Source: Flavobacteriales bacterium (lineage in GTDB: Bacteria > Bacteroidota > Bacteroidia > Flavobacteriales_F > PHOS-HE28). Taken from it: a DNA stretch of 64,000 bases. The notes below the pieces were generated by a model. It was not told the DNA's origin. It did not search any database and worked only from the letters and a program-made list of their open reading frames with translations. The position numbers and the translations under genes were made by a program. Of the stretch, positions 18,112-30,341 are shown piece by piece; position 1 is the stretch's first letter; every line of letters begins with the position of its first letter. The DNA lies in the NCBI GenBank assembly GCA_020635655.1, contig JACJZI010000014.1:5204-69203 (forward strand). Reading direction: 5' to 3'.

Positions 18112-21100
18112 TCATCGGAGAATGGTGAAGTATCCCCTCAGCGTGGTCATGTGGCCTTGGACATCGCGGACTTCGAGCGCATAGTAGTATGTACCGTCCG
18201 GCACTGGCTCGTGGGTGGTGTCGTAGGTCACATCCCAGGGCGCGTTCACGGGGTCGCCAGCGTGCACCAGCACGCCCCAGCGATCGTAGATCCTCACCTC
18301 CCCACCGATAGCGCCCACCAGGCCCAGGGAAAAGGTATCGTTCATTCCATCCCCATTTGGGGTCACCACGTTGGGTGCGACCGGAGGACAGTCGATCTCC
18401 TGCACGAACAGCGTGTCGGCCGTCGGGCAGCCGTTGCTATCGAACACAGCAACACTGTAGTTCCCACCGTTCTGGACCGTGATGCTCGTGGTGGTATCGC
18501 CGGTATTCCAGATCGGACCCGAATAGCCCGATGGGACCTCCAATACCAGTACCGATCCGGAACAGAGCGTCATATCAGCACCCAGATCGAACGGGGTCGG
18601 TGGATACACTTCGAGGTATACGCTGTCCGCTGCGCCCGTACAGCCGTTCAGCGCCGGCACGATACCATACCAGCCCTCATCCGACGGTTGTGCAGGACCC
18701 ACCACGAGCACCGTCCCGGAATAGCCCCCGACCGGTGTCGACCAATCCACCGCAAGGCCCGCGGGGCCCAGCACTGACAACGTATCCACGGCATCCAGAC
18801 AGAGATGGCCCGGTGCGATGAGCACCACATCCACCGGAACAGGCACCACGTTGACCGCGATTGACAACGGCTGACCGGTACAGCCCATGTCCTCCTGGAC
18901 CAGGTAGACGAACAAGCTGTCCGCCGGTGCACTGATCATGAGATTGCCGCCCATGCCCAGCGGGATCTGCAGTGCCGGGTCCGCATACCAGGTCAGGCTC
19001 CCGCTGCCAATGGCCTGAAGCATGGCATCAGCACCCTGGCAGATGGTCACATCCTCCCCTACCACGGGAACGGTCGGTGTCAGCATCGTCAGGTACAGAT
19101 CACCCTGAGCCGCACATCCCAACGGATCGGTGGCCGTCACCCCTACCACGCCCTGTTGATCGGTGATCAGGAACGGTCCCATGCTTCCATCGGACCATTG
19201 GGGATCCGTGTAACCAACTGGAAGGTCGAGATGAAGCGTGGAACCCGGGCACAAAGCAGTGTCGGCACCCAGGTCGATCGGTGCCGGCTGATGCACGTAT
19301 AGATGAACACTATCCGCCGCGCCTGTGCATCCTGCGATACCGGCGCTGGCGATGTACCAACCCGAGTCCGAAGGTCCCAAAGGTCCAACTTGCAACGTAT
19401 CCGTGGCGAAAAGGCCCTGCGGTGTGTTCCATTCCACCAGGAAGGGTGAAGGCACCATGGTCACGAATTGTAGCGTTCCTCCTTGACAGACCGTATCGGC
19501 GATCATCGCCAGGTCGATATCAGGTGGCTGCACCACGTTCACCGCCACGGGCCAGGCCGGGTTGGTGCACGCACTGTCCGATCGCACCAGGTAGACCATC
19601 AAGCTGTCCATCGGCATACCCAGATCAAGCTGCGCCCCGAACCCCATCAATTGGGTGAGCGCACTGTCCGCATACCAGGTCAGATCCCCAGGGGCCGTCT
19701 CCTCCAACACGACCGGATCTCCCGCACAGACGGTGATATCAGAGATGGTCAATGGTCCGCCCATATCATGAAGCGAGACCGGAACAGCCGCACTGGTATC
19801 GGTGCACCCGTTGCCATCCAAAGCGACCAATGTGTAGCTGCCGGGCTGGGTGACCGTCAAGGTGCTGCCGAAAACGGCACCGGGCATCCAGAGGTAGGCC
19901 GCCTGACCACCTTGTGCGAGCAGATCGAGCGTATCACCCGGGCAAAGGGTGAAGGGACCCGGGTCGACGACCTCGGCCTGGGCGGTCCCCATGATGATAT
20001 CCACGCTCAACAGCGTGGTGATCCCACATGCCTGGACGCTGCAGGAATAGGTGCCCGGCTGGGCGACCATCTGCTCGAGGTCGCTGCCGCTCAGGGGTGC
20101 ATCCCATGCGAGCGAGGATGCTCCCGTGGTGACCACCTGCAGAAGAACGGGATCCTCACCGACGCAAAGCACACCGTCGGGCAACACGTTCAGGAACGGC
20201 GTTGCGTATCCAGTGACGAGGATCGGGTCCGAAATGAGGTAGCAGCCATTGGTATCGATCAGTTCCAGATAATATTCACCCGGCCATGTCACGTCGATCG
20301 AGTCGTTGTTGATCGCGATCTGCCCAATGGGTCCATACCAATCGTAGCTACCCAATGCGTTGGTATAGACCGTGGCAATGGAATCCGGGCAAATGATACC
20401 ATCGGGTGGAAAAACGTCCAGCTCGGGCACATCCGGGAATTGGATCACATGCCAGGCCGTTTCCGAGAAGGAACATCCGTTCGTATCGACGACCGTACCG
20501 GTCACTTGATAGAGGCCTCCGCCCAAGGCGAGCAGACTATCGCTCCATTGCACGAGGATCCCACCTCCCGACCAGGCAATGGCGTCGCAGCTGTCACAGG
20601 TGGCCACCAACAATGCCGTATCGGAGGGACATATCAGGTCGGGCGCGTCCAACACGATATCCACCGGTGTCGCCGGGAACAAGTGGACGTGGATGCTGTC
20701 CTCTGCAAGGACGGGCAGCAACAATGAATCCGAACCACAAGGGCCATTGAACACAATGACACTGGCCCAGTCATGGCTCCACCCATCCGCATTGGCGGCC
20801 ACCGGCGCGCCCCAGGGACCCGGGTACAGCGATAGATGCACGCCACCATCTATGGTGTACACGTACTGCAGGCCCGCGGGCGGCGTAAAGGGCGATCCAT
20901 TCAGATACCACGTAGGAGTGACCATGACGTTCACACCCTCGTAGGGACAAAGGTCCAGGGAGTCGTTCTGATCAGTGTCCTGGGGATAGCTGATCTGAAG
21001 CTCCACCGTCATGTTCGGGATGGAGAGGGTGGGCCGATCGATCACTTGGACATGGTTCTGGGTGGTGCAACCGAACGGGGTGACCATGGTGAACATATAG

Positions 21101-23124
21101 GTACCACCGGTGTCGACCACCAGCGAATCATCGAACACCTGTCCGCCCGGCCAATGCCAATGGAAGGTGGTGGCGGTGTCCGCATTGCTGCACCAAAGCA
21201 GCGCGCTGTCCGGGTCGCAAATGCTCACCTGCCATGGCGATGGCGAGTCGTTCACCGGTGTCACGTCATCCGAGAGCAGGGGCTGCGCCGGAAAGGGGTG
21301 CACCGCCACATGGATGCTGTCGCTCAGGACGAGGCAACCGCTGCCCGAGGTGCAGGTGACCGCATACGTGCCCGTGGTGCCCACAAATAGAGAATCGGTC
21401 GTGTCTCCCGTATTCCACGCGAAGTCCAGATCGGGACCGACGAAGAAGAGACGGTGATCGATGTGGAAAGAGAATGATGGATCGATGCCGATGATCGTGC
21501 CGCCGCAGACACTGATGCTGTCCGGACAGGAGAACGCCATTGGACCCTCGCCGAGGCACAACCCGCCTGGCACGTAGTTGCATGGTGGACCATCGCGCTC
21601 CCACCAGTCATAAGGTGCTCGACCCAACACGTATCCGCGCGCAATGAAACCGTCCTTCAGCCCGTTGCTCGTGTCTGCGGCGAAATTCCCATAGTAGGGG
21701 TCGCCGCAATACCCCGACGGGTTCGGCGTCATGAGCAATTGCTGTCCACTGAATGTGGTGATATCGGCGGCAAAGGCGTCCTCGCAAGGGAATATGATGA
21801 GATCCTCATAGCTGCCGCAGAATACGGGAGAGCCATCCAAAAGGGTGGTGATCTGCCCGGCAAGTTTTTCCTCCCGACCGCCGAATTGTTGACCACCCTT
21901 CACGAACAGGCTGTCCAGGTCATGTTGGAGAACGAAGAGGTCCTGGGGGCCCGTCGCCATCCACTGTCCTGCATGGGCGCTGTCCACCCTGCTGGTGAAG
22001 CTGCAACTGAACTGGCCCAGCACGCTCACGATGCCATTGCGCTCGTCCAAAGCCCGTCCACTGAGCAGGTCCTCTGAAGTGACCACGGTATCGGCCGCCA
22101 GTTGGCCATCGGCATCGACGCGCAGCAGATAGTATGCATAGGGAGCATTAGCGGCGATCAGATCAGGCACACTGTCCAAGAAGATCATCGTCCCCTGCAG
22201 ATCACCGAGCACCAGCAGTTCGTCCATGCTCGACCATTGGATGTCGCGCACATGGTCGAAGACCGCTCCACCCACCCTCCGGAACCAAACCTCGTTGCCG
22301 GCGGGATCCAGCTTGAGCAGGAACGTCGCATTGTACATGGCGTTCGGATGGGTGGTAACGAACTGGATCGTATCACTGAACTGACCGGCCACGTAAACGT
22401 TGCCGGCTCCATCATGCACCACGTCGATCGCGCGATCGGTGAACTTCGCGCTGCCCTGCACCACCCAAAGAGGTGTGCCACCCGGTGCATAGGAGGCGAT
22501 GAAGACATCGACGCTTGGATCAAGTGAATTGGGGTCCAGCATGCTTGTGAGCGAACTTCCCGCGATGTCCGCGGTCCCGCGAAACTCCCCGGCCATGGTG
22601 ACGCCACCGCCGGGTGCGATGCTCACACCATAAGGACGGTCGCTCGACAGGGCACCCCCGCCCCTTGTCGCCCAGACCAAGTTGCCGGTACTCGCATCCA
22701 GAAGGGCCAAAAAGATGTCGGGGCCGCCGGCTGACGTGAGCGACTGTCCCATCAGGTCCGCGGTGAACATGAATTCGCCGACCACGGCGACCTGGCCGTT
22801 GACAACGGCGAGCTTGATACCGCGATCGATCCCTGGCCCCCCACCCTGCCTGAACCAGATCACCTGGCCGACGGGCGACATCTTCGCAACAAATACATCG
22901 ATGCCCGCGCTGGACTGATGGACCACTCCGCCGAATGTGATACTGCCACTGAACTCTCCCGTGAGGTAGATGTCACCCGCTGCATCGGTCTTCACATCCG
23001 ACACATGATCGTTGCCCGGACCACCGACATCTTTGGCCCAGTAGGTCTGTGCTTCTACCTCCATCGCACTTGCGACGAATGGAAGCGTGCAGACCAGTAC
23101 CCGGTATATGGCATTCAGACCCAT
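18112..23124 (-). CDS. Giant secreted protein, paralogue of the adjacent one
   Basis: 1670 aa. Signal peptide at residues ~1-25 (LVCTLPFVASAMEVEAQ). A propeller region at ~26-450 shares motifs with the neighbour (MYNATFLLK, TDRAIDVVHD, YAYYLLRVD, RPYGVS, QQFGG, RAPYDWW). A long chain of Ig-like modules follows, several with a repeated SLTWYADPAL-type strand. The gliding-type (type B) T9SS C-terminus is NVVTPNGDGMNDTF ... YDRWGVLVHAG ... GTYYYALEV. It is about 210 residues longer than its paralogue, mainly through extra Ig-like modules. A tandem duplication followed by module gain or loss is the simplest origin. Role: probable surface adhesion or colony structure (inference). Confidence 0.88.
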   Translation of the reverse strand: MGLNAIYRVLVCTLPFVASAMEVEAQTYWAKDVGGPGNDHVSDVKTDAAGDIYLTGEFSGSITFGGVVHQSSAGIDVFVAKMSPVGQVIWFRQGGGPGIDRGIKLAVVNGQVAVVGEFMFTADLMGQSLTSAGGPDIFLALLDASTGNLVWATRGGGALSSDRPYGVSIAPGGGVTMAGEFRGTADIAGSSLTSMLDPNSLDPSVDVFIASYAPGGTPLWVVQGSAKFTDRAIDVVHDGAGNVYVAGQFSDTIQFVTTHPNAMYNATFLLKLDPAGNEVWFRRVGGAVFDHVRDIQWSSMDELLVLGDLQGTMIFLDSVPDLIAANAPYAYYLLRVDADGQLAADTVVTSEDLLSGRALDERNGIVSVLGQFSCSFTSRVDSAHAGQWMATGPQDLFVLQHDLDSLFVKGGQQFGGREEKLAGQITTLLDGSPVFCGSYEDLIIFPCEDAFAADITTFSGQQLLMTPNPSGYCGDPYYGNFAADTSNGLKDGFIARGYVLGRAPYDWWERDGPPCNYVPGGLCLGEGPMAFSCPDSISVCGGTIIGIDPSFSFHIDHRLFFVGPDLDFAWNTGDTTDSLFVGTTGTYAVTCTSGSGCLVLSDSIHVAVHPFPAQPLLSDDVTPVNDSPSPWQVSICDPDSALLWCSNADTATTFHWHWPGGQVFDDSLVVDTGGTYMFTMVTPFGCTTQNHVQVIDRPTLSIPNMTVELQISYPQDTDQNDSLDLCPYEGVNVMVTPTWYLNGSPFTPPAGLQYVYTIDGGVHLSLYPGPWGAPVAANADGWSHDWASVIVFNGPCGSDSLLLPVLAEDSIHVHLFPATPVDIVLDAPDLICPSDTALLVATCDSCDAIAWSGGGILVQWSDSLLALGGGLYQVTGTVVDTNGCSFSETAWHVIQFPDVPELDVFPPDGIICPDSIATVYTNALGSYDWYGPIGQIAINNDSIDVTWPGEYYLELIDTNGCYLISDPILVTGYATPFLNVLPDGVLCVGEDPVLLQVVTTGASSLAWDAPLSGSDLEQMVAQPGTYSCSVQACGITTLLSVDIIMGTAQAEVVDPGPFTLCPGDTLDLLAQGGQAAYLWMPGAVFGSTLTVTQPGSYTLVALDGNGCTDTSAAVPVSLHDMGGPLTISDITVCAGDPVVLEETAPGDLTWYADSALTQLMGFGAQLDLGMPMDSLMVYLVRSDSACTNPAWPVAVNVVQPPDIDLAMIADTVCQGGTLQFVTMVPSPFLVEWNTPQGLFATDTLQVGPLGPSDSGWYIASAGIAGCTGAADSVHLYVHQPAPIDLGADTALCPGSTLHLDLPVGYTDPQWSDGSMGPFLITDQQGVVGVTATDPLGCAAQGDLYLTMLTPTVPVVGEDVTICQGADAMLQAIGSGSLTWYADPALQIPLGMGGNLMISAPADSLFVYLVQEDMGCTGQPLSIAVNVVPVPVDVVLIAPGHLCLDAVDTLSVLGPAGLAVDWSTPVGGYSGTVLVVGPAQPSDEGWYGIVPALNGCTGAADSVYLEVYPPTPFDLGADMTLCSGSVLVLEVPSGYSGPIWNTGDTTTSITVQNGGNYSVAVFDSNGCPTADTLFVQEIDCPPVAPNVVTPNGDGMNDTFSLGLVGAIGGEVRIYDRWGVLVHAGDPVNAPWDVTYDTTHEPVPDGTYYYALEVRDVQGHMTTLRGYFTILR

Positions 23125-23157
23125 GCCTTGGAGCGGTCGCGTTGAGCGACTTCATTC

Positions 23158-23165
23158 GGAAGATA
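23158..23165 (-). promoter_or_regulatory. -7 promoter element (TATCTTCC) of the giant-protein pair
   Basis: On the minus strand, 33 bp before the ATG at 23124. No similar element is seen in the 55-bp gap between the two giant genes, so both may be transcribed from here. The rest of the 257-bp gap to clpB shows no recognisable gene; a heat-shock type promoter for clpB could not be identified. Confidence 0.4.
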
Positions 23166-23381
23166 CCCCTTCTGTCCATTCCGCTGTCTGGCCTGTGTCC
23201 CACAACTTGGAAATATCCCGGGGCGATATGCAACTCCGGCTCTCCCGGGCGAGGTGACGATCGGTCGTGTCCAGAGATGCAAGGCTGACGGATCGGCACA
23301 AGTCCCATGTCCAACGTGCCGATCGGTCCGGTCCGGGAACACGGTATCCGCTTTGTTGGACCCGGCGCAGATCATCGCATC

Positions 23382-26042
<2,661 letters not shown>

Positions 26043-26171
26043 TCAGGCCGGTGACCGGGCATGGCAAGTTTTCCACCGTTCCGGCCATGATCTTCAGGGG
26101 AACGCGCCGATCGTGGGATTGATCGTGAAAAACCCAAGAGCAGGGGAAGGGCCCACTTGCGTTGATGGGCC

Positions 26172-26179
26172 TAGCTTGC
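26172..26179 (+). promoter_or_regulatory. -7 promoter element (TAGCTTGC) of the 26204 gene
   Basis: A partial TAnnTTTG match, 24 bp before the ATG at 26204. It favours that start over the upstream in-frame ATG at 26162. Confidence 0.35.
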
Positions 26180-26203
26180 CGCCGTCAAGCATTGAAGCGA
26201 AAG

Positions 26204-26647
26204 ATGACCCTGCACCACGCATTGGACGAGATGAACACCACACTGCGCCAGACCCGCGCCCGCCTCTTGGCTCCGCTGGACCTTGGACAGCAGGTGGTCC
26301 CCGATGACCCCGAGATCTTCGTGGAGGATGTGCTCCTCTACGTGATGGACGAATGGGGTGCGGACCTGCGCGAGAAGGGCCATGTGCTGGAGCAGGACCA
26401 CGATTGGAAGGACGAGGTGAACCATTATCCCCTTTTCCGGCTCCGCATGGCCGGCGGTCGGACCCTGTTCCTCCATTTCACGGGACAATACCCCGGACAA
26501 CTTCATCTGACCGTGTCCAAGGCCATGCGTCGCATGAGCCAGTTCAGTGATGCCGAGATGTTCAATTTTCCGCTGCCGGTGACCATGGACCCGAACGTGC
26601 TCCTGTTCGGCCTGATCGATGGCATGAAGGACATGGCCGTCGCCTGA
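26204..26647 (+). CDS. Conserved-looking hypothetical protein
   Basis: 147 aa, cytoplasmic, acidic N-terminal half, not recognised. No membrane segment, signal peptide or metal-binding motif stands out. Visible features are an amphipathic N-terminal helix (HALDEMNTTLRQTRARLL), the patch DPEIFVEDVLLYVMDEWG and a beta-rich region (RLRMAGGRTLFLHFTGQ). The in-frame upstream ATG at 26162 would add 14 residues and cannot be excluded. It lies 42 bp before the histidine phosphatase gene on the same strand, which has its own promoter-like element. Codon use matches the neighbours. Confidence 0.65.
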   Translation: MTLHHALDEMNTTLRQTRARLLAPLDLGQQVVPDDPEIFVEDVLLYVMDEWGADLREKGHVLEQDHDWKDEVNHYPLFRLRMAGGRTLFLHFTGQYPGQLHLTVSKAMRRMSQFSDAEMFNFPLPVTMDPNVLLFGLIDGMKDMAVA

Positions 26648-26664
26648 TCCGATCCGGCTGACCT

Positions 26665-26672
26665 TATCTTGG
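26665..26672 (+). promoter_or_regulatory. -7 promoter element (TATCTTGG) of the sixA-like gene
   Basis: One mismatch to TAnnTTTG, 17 bp before the ATG at 26690. Confidence 0.45.
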
Positions 26673-26689
26673 TGGGGAACACGACCCTG

Positions 26690-27199
26690 ATGCGGACGTT
26701 GTACCTGACCCGTCACGCCAAGTCCAGTTGGGACGACCCTCATGGGACCGATCACGAGCGACCGCTCAACCGGCGGGGCGAACGCGACGCACCCTTCATG
26801 GCGGAGCGGTTCCGATCGCGGAGCGAACCTCTGGACTTGTTGGTGAGCAGCACGGCCTTGCGTGCCCTGTCAACTGCCCGCACTTTCGCCGGCACACTGG
26901 GGATCCCCACCACCGAGATCGTTGAACGACCCGAGATCTACCTCGCGGACCATCGCACGCTCCTCCGTCTGCTGAACAGCCTGCCCGATGCAGCGCACCG
27001 CATCATGCTGTTCGGCCATGACCCCGGCCTCAATGACCTGGTGAACCATCTCGCAGAGGAGAATGTGGCGCACATGCCCACCTGTTGCACCGCGCGACTT
27101 GACCTGGACGTGGAGCGCTGGGAGGAGGTGGGCATGGGTGCGGGGCGTATCGCTTGGATCGACTTTCCCAAGCGGCATCCCGAACTGGAGACATCCTGA
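26690..27199 (+). CDS. sixA: SixA-type histidine phosphatase
   Basis: 169 aa, the size of single-domain SixA proteins. The catalytic RH motif is at the N-terminus (LYLTRHAKSSWDD, R8-H9) and the second histidine is in MLFGHDPGLNDL. The histidine phosphatase superfamily uses a phospho-histidine intermediate. SixA members remove phosphate from histidine-phosphotransfer proteins (HPt or the nitrogen PTS), but the natural substrate here is unknown. The ATG at 26690 is preferred over a TTG at 26669, which overlaps the predicted promoter. It converges with the next gene, 4 bp apart. Confidence 0.88.
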   Translation: MRTLYLTRHAKSSWDDPHGTDHERPLNRRGERDAPFMAERFRSRSEPLDLLVSSTALRALSTARTFAGTLGIPTTEIVERPEIYLADHRTLLRLLNSLPDAAHRIMLFGHDPGLNDLVNHLAEENVAHMPTCCTARLDLDVERWEEVGMGAGRIAWIDFPKRHPELETS

Positions 27200-27203
27200 C
27201 CCC

Positions 27204-28535
27204 CTACCGGAGCTTCAACCGAAAGAGCATCGTGTGCTCGTCCGTTCCCGGAGTGCGGTACAGGTAGTACATGGCGCCGTCCCTGATGCGGACCTTCGAG
27301 ACGAAGGGCTGCGGCACTTCCGTGACCGCTCCCGGTCGACCATCACTGATGTTCACCGGCCGGACGATGCTACGCCCATTTCGGGAAAGATGGACGTAAA
27401 CGTTCCGCGACACCGGGTCCTGGAGATAGGATACCCTCCACCCTTTGGTCTCACAGGCATCGAGTGGTGCGCTCCCCGCATCCTGCAGTCCCAGGGTGAA
27501 CCGTCGAACGGTCCCGATGCTCCTGTCGAACACGCACAGGGTGTCATGCACCACGAAGAGCGGTGCCTCCGGACAATGGAAGTAGATATCTCCAGGAAAG
27601 CCGGTCATGTATCCGGCCACGACCTGCTTGTCCACGCCAAGTGCCTGACCGAGCCGCATGGCCACCACCTTGTCATGGCCGCTCATGTACTTGTATTGGG
27701 ACCGGAACAGGGCCATGGTGTGCGCGTCCTCCACGCTGCAGATCGGTTCGCGCGAACCATCGTACGGATCCATCGCGAAATGATGGAACGCCGGAAAGTC
27801 GGGCACGCGGTCGTTCCCCAGCAAGCGACCGGGAATGCTGTCGGTCCAGGGCAGCACCGCATGGAACAATGAATCCAGCGGGAACGGGTCCACCTGGAGC
27901 TGGCCGTTCCTGGAACGCACGTGGAACGCGACCTCGATCCCTTCGACGAACACTCCGTCATCACGGGACGGATGCAACCGGACCACCTCGCCAGGCAGCA
28001 CGATGGAGGCACGGATGCCCAGGTCCGGGTCCAGCAGGAGCAGCCGCACATCGCGCAGCGGCTTGTTCCCAACGTTCTCCGGGCGCGTGACGAAGCGGGG
28101 ATGGTCATAGGCGAGCACCCAGATGCCTTCACGCGTGGGGAGATGGTCGGCAACGTGGCGCACGGGAGGTCGATAGACCACCTCCGGCCCGGGCCGTTCC
28201 ACGTCCACCGCAGGCAGTTCCACCACGCGGGGTCGCAGCATCACCCGGACCGGACCATCCTGGGGTCGGACCAGTGTATCCAGTTCGATGTAGCTGATGT
28301 GATGGAACGCGAGCCGCACGGAACGCCCCTCCTTGACCTTCAGTTCGAAATATCCCCGCTCATCGGTCGTGGTCCCTCCCCTCCCTCCGACCGGGATCAC
28401 ATGGACCGCTGGGACGGGCCTGCCCGCGGAGCGGTCATGCACCACACCCCGCAGCAACGTTCCCTGCGCCAGCAGCGTCATGTTCATGGGAAGCGTCAGC
28501 AGACCCGGGAGGATATACCTTGCGAAGTGGCACAT
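27204..28535 (-). CDS. Exported protein with carboxypeptidase-regulatory domain and propeller-like region
   Basis: 443 aa from the ATG at 28535; a longer frame begins at 28607 but lacks a leader. Signal peptide MCHFARYILPGLLTLP ... LLAQ. Residues ~25-100 are a carboxypeptidase-D regulatory-like domain (GVVHDRSAGRPVPAVHVIPVGG, DERGYFELKV). The remaining ~330 residues carry repeated short beta strands with Asp/Gly turns that suggest a beta-propeller of the 6-bladed TolB-like kind; this is a shape guess, with no catalytic motif seen. It is divergent from the DnaJ gene. A TATCTTAT element on the minus strand near 28549-28556 could be its promoter. Confidence 0.65.
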   Translation of the reverse strand: MCHFARYILPGLLTLPMNMTLLAQGTLLRGVVHDRSAGRPVPAVHVIPVGGRGGTTTDERGYFELKVKEGRSVRLAFHHISYIELDTLVRPQDGPVRVMLRPRVVELPAVDVERPGPEVVYRPPVRHVADHLPTREGIWVLAYDHPRFVTRPENVGNKPLRDVRLLLLDPDLGIRASIVLPGEVVRLHPSRDDGVFVEGIEVAFHVRSRNGQLQVDPFPLDSLFHAVLPWTDSIPGRLLGNDRVPDFPAFHHFAMDPYDGSREPICSVEDAHTMALFRSQYKYMSGHDKVVAMRLGQALGVDKQVVAGYMTGFPGDIYFHCPEAPLFVVHDTLCVFDRSIGTVRRFTLGLQDAGSAPLDACETKGWRVSYLQDPVSRNVYVHLSRNGRSIVRPVNISDGRPGAVTEVPQPFVSKVRIRDGAMYYLYRTPGTDEHTMLFRLKLR

Positions 28536-28618
28536 GATCCATCCATAAGATACGCACCGACCACCGATCGCATACGGCGCGGGTGGTGCGATCCGTTTGT
28601 GGTCCAAGCAGGTCCGTG

Positions 28619-29146
28619 ATGCCCCTGCCGCTCAGCCACGATCATTACAAGGTGCTCGGCGTGGACCGCCATGCAAGCCCCACGCAGATCCGGACCGCTT
28701 TCCTGGATCGCGCGAAGCAGTGGCATCCGGACCGCAATCCTTCCCCCCGCGCCACCGAGGCCTTCCAACTGTTGAACAGGGCCTACGACACCCTTCGTGA
28801 CCCGGGACGACGTGCCCGTTTCGATGCCCAACTCGCCCACTGTCGGACGGCCCGCAATGGAATAGGGCATCCGCGCGACATCACCGCCCGCATGACGCGC
28901 CGACGGTCGACAGCCGGCGGCGAAGCGGACGTACGGCACTGGACCTTCACCGGCCTGCAGCTCACAGGACTGGCATTCAGTTCGATCCTCGTGCTGGCGA
29001 CCGTCGGGGGCATCGTGTTCCGTGGATGGCCCGCATACGTCCTGTTGTTCGACCTGCCCGCCCTTTCGGTGATCCCGGACTGTCTGCGGCTCCGGAGTGT
29101 CAAACAGGAAGGCCGGACATCGTCCGGCCCTCCGCAATGTCCGTGA
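28619..29146 (+). CDS. J-domain protein with C-terminal membrane segments
   Basis: 175 aa. A J-domain at residues 6-70 (HDHYKVLGVDRHASPTQIR) contains the obligatory HPD triad at 36-38 (QWHPDRN), so it can stimulate a DnaK-type ATPase. It lacks the G/F-rich, zinc-finger and C-terminal substrate domains of DnaJ. Instead a basic linker (~72-105) leads to one or two hydrophobic segments (~112-150), placing it at the inner membrane with the J-domain in the cytoplasm. Its role may be to recruit DnaK to membrane clients (inference). The last codons contain a hairpin that probably terminates the convergent ilvE gene. Confidence 0.82.
   Translation: MPLPLSHDHYKVLGVDRHASPTQIRTAFLDRAKQWHPDRNPSPRATEAFQLLNRAYDTLRDPGRRARFDAQLAHCRTARNGIGHPRDITARMTRRRSTAGGEADVRHWTFTGLQLTGLAFSSILVLATVGGIVFRGWPAYVLLFDLPALSVIPDCLRLRSVKQEGRTSSGPPQCP
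29111..29129 (-). terminator. Probable ilvE terminator within the dnaJ-like 3' end
   Basis: A perfect 8-bp stem GGCCGGAC/GTCCGGCC with a 3-nt loop. On the minus strand it lies 29 bp past the ilvE stop and is followed by a T-rich TTCCTGTTTG. It sits inside the last codons of the convergent J-domain gene. Confidence 0.5.
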
Positions 29147-29157
29147 TCGATCCGGGC

Positions 29158-30231
29158 TCAGACCGGCACCCGCACCAACCAACCGAAGGGGTCGTCCACA
29201 CGTCCGCGACGGATATCATCGAGCACCCTGCCGACATGGTTCGCCAATTCCTGCTTTTCCATGGGGGGAAGCGCGAACTCCTCCTCGCCCACGGTGATGC
29301 TCTTGATCGGCGCGATGGTCGCTGCCGTGCCCGCACCGAACGCCTCGCGCATGGTCCCGTCGCGAAGGGCGTTCACCACCTCCTCCACGCTCACCTTCCG
29401 CTCCTCGATGGGGATCTTCTCGGCATGCGCGATGCGCACGATGCTGTCCCGGGTGATCCCTTCGAGGATCGTACCCGATGTGGCCGGTGTGACCAGGGTA
29501 CCGCCGATATTGAAGAAGATGTTCATCGTTCCGCTCTCCTCGATGTACTTGTGCTCGATCCCGTCGGTCCATAGCAGCTGATGGTAGCCGGCATCCTGGG
29601 CGAGCTTCGCGGGATAGAGCGCTGCCGCATAGTTGCCCGCGCACTTGGTCGCACCCGTCCCGCCGGGGAAGGCACGGCTGAACTGCTGTTCCATACGCAC
29701 GCGCACAGCCTCCTTGTAGTACGCGCGAACAGGGCAGGTGAAGATGATGAACTTGTAATTGTCGGACGGCTTCACACCGATGTACTCGTCGGAAGCGAAC
29801 AGGAACGGGCGGATGTACAACGCTCCATCATCGCCCTTGGGGATCCAATCCCGGTCCAGGCGCACCAGTTCGGTCAGTGCATCCATGAAGACATCCTCCG
29901 GGATCTCCGGCATGCACATGCGCACCGCACTGCGGTTCATGCGGGCGATGTTGGCCTGCGGACGGAAGATGACCGCCTCCCCGTTGGAGGAACGGTAGGC
30001 CTTCAACCCTTCAAAGATGGACTGCCCGTAATGCAGGACCAGTGCCGCCGGGCTCAGCTCCAGATCGGCGAAAGGAACGATGGCGGGCTCCTTCCAGGCT
30101 CCATCCACGTAGTCCATCATCACCATGTGATCGCTGAACACCCTTCCGAACTTGATGTTGTCCAGGTCGGTCCTGGAAAGGCGGGGATCCTCGGTACGCT
30201 GTATGGCTATCTTTTGGCCGGCTGTGATCAT
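29158..30231 (-). CDS. ilvE: Branched-chain amino acid aminotransferase
   Basis: 357 aa, the type II (mitochondrial-like) BCAT length. It transfers the amino group between Leu/Ile/Val and 2-oxoglutarate using PLP. The Schiff-base lysine is K196 (GGTGATKCAGNYAAAL). Also visible are the signature HYGQSIFEGLKAYR and the phosphate-binding GTAATIAPI near the C-terminus. A minus-strand TACCTTTG 25 bp upstream gives a good promoter. It is a lone gene with no ilv or leu neighbours. A second, smaller fold-type IV aminotransferase lies at 36894-37736. Confidence 0.96.
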   Translation of the reverse strand: MITAGQKIAIQRTEDPRLSRTDLDNIKFGRVFSDHMVMMDYVDGAWKEPAIVPFADLELSPAALVLHYGQSIFEGLKAYRSSNGEAVIFRPQANIARMNRSAVRMCMPEIPEDVFMDALTELVRLDRDWIPKGDDGALYIRPFLFASDEYIGVKPSDNYKFIIFTCPVRAYYKEAVRVRMEQQFSRAFPGGTGATKCAGNYAAALYPAKLAQDAGYHQLLWTDGIEHKYIEESGTMNIFFNIGGTLVTPATSGTILEGITRDSIVRIAHAEKIPIEERKVSVEEVVNALRDGTMREAFGAGTAATIAPIKSITVGEEEFALPPMEKQELANHVGRVLDDIRRGRVDDPFGWLVRVPV

Positions 30232-30256
30232 CTGGAGGGAATAAGATCGATGCGTT

Positions 30257-30264
30257 CAAAGGTA
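30257..30264 (-). promoter_or_regulatory. -7 promoter element (TACCTTTG) of ilvE
   Basis: A perfect TAnnTTTG on the minus strand, 25 bp before the ilvE ATG, in the divergent gap with recQ. Confidence 0.65.
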
Positions 30265-30341
30265 ACCAAACCGATCTCGGTGCCGGGTGCTCCATCCCTG
30301 ACCTGTCGCGGCCGGCAGCAGGTCCTCAAGCCACTGTTCCG

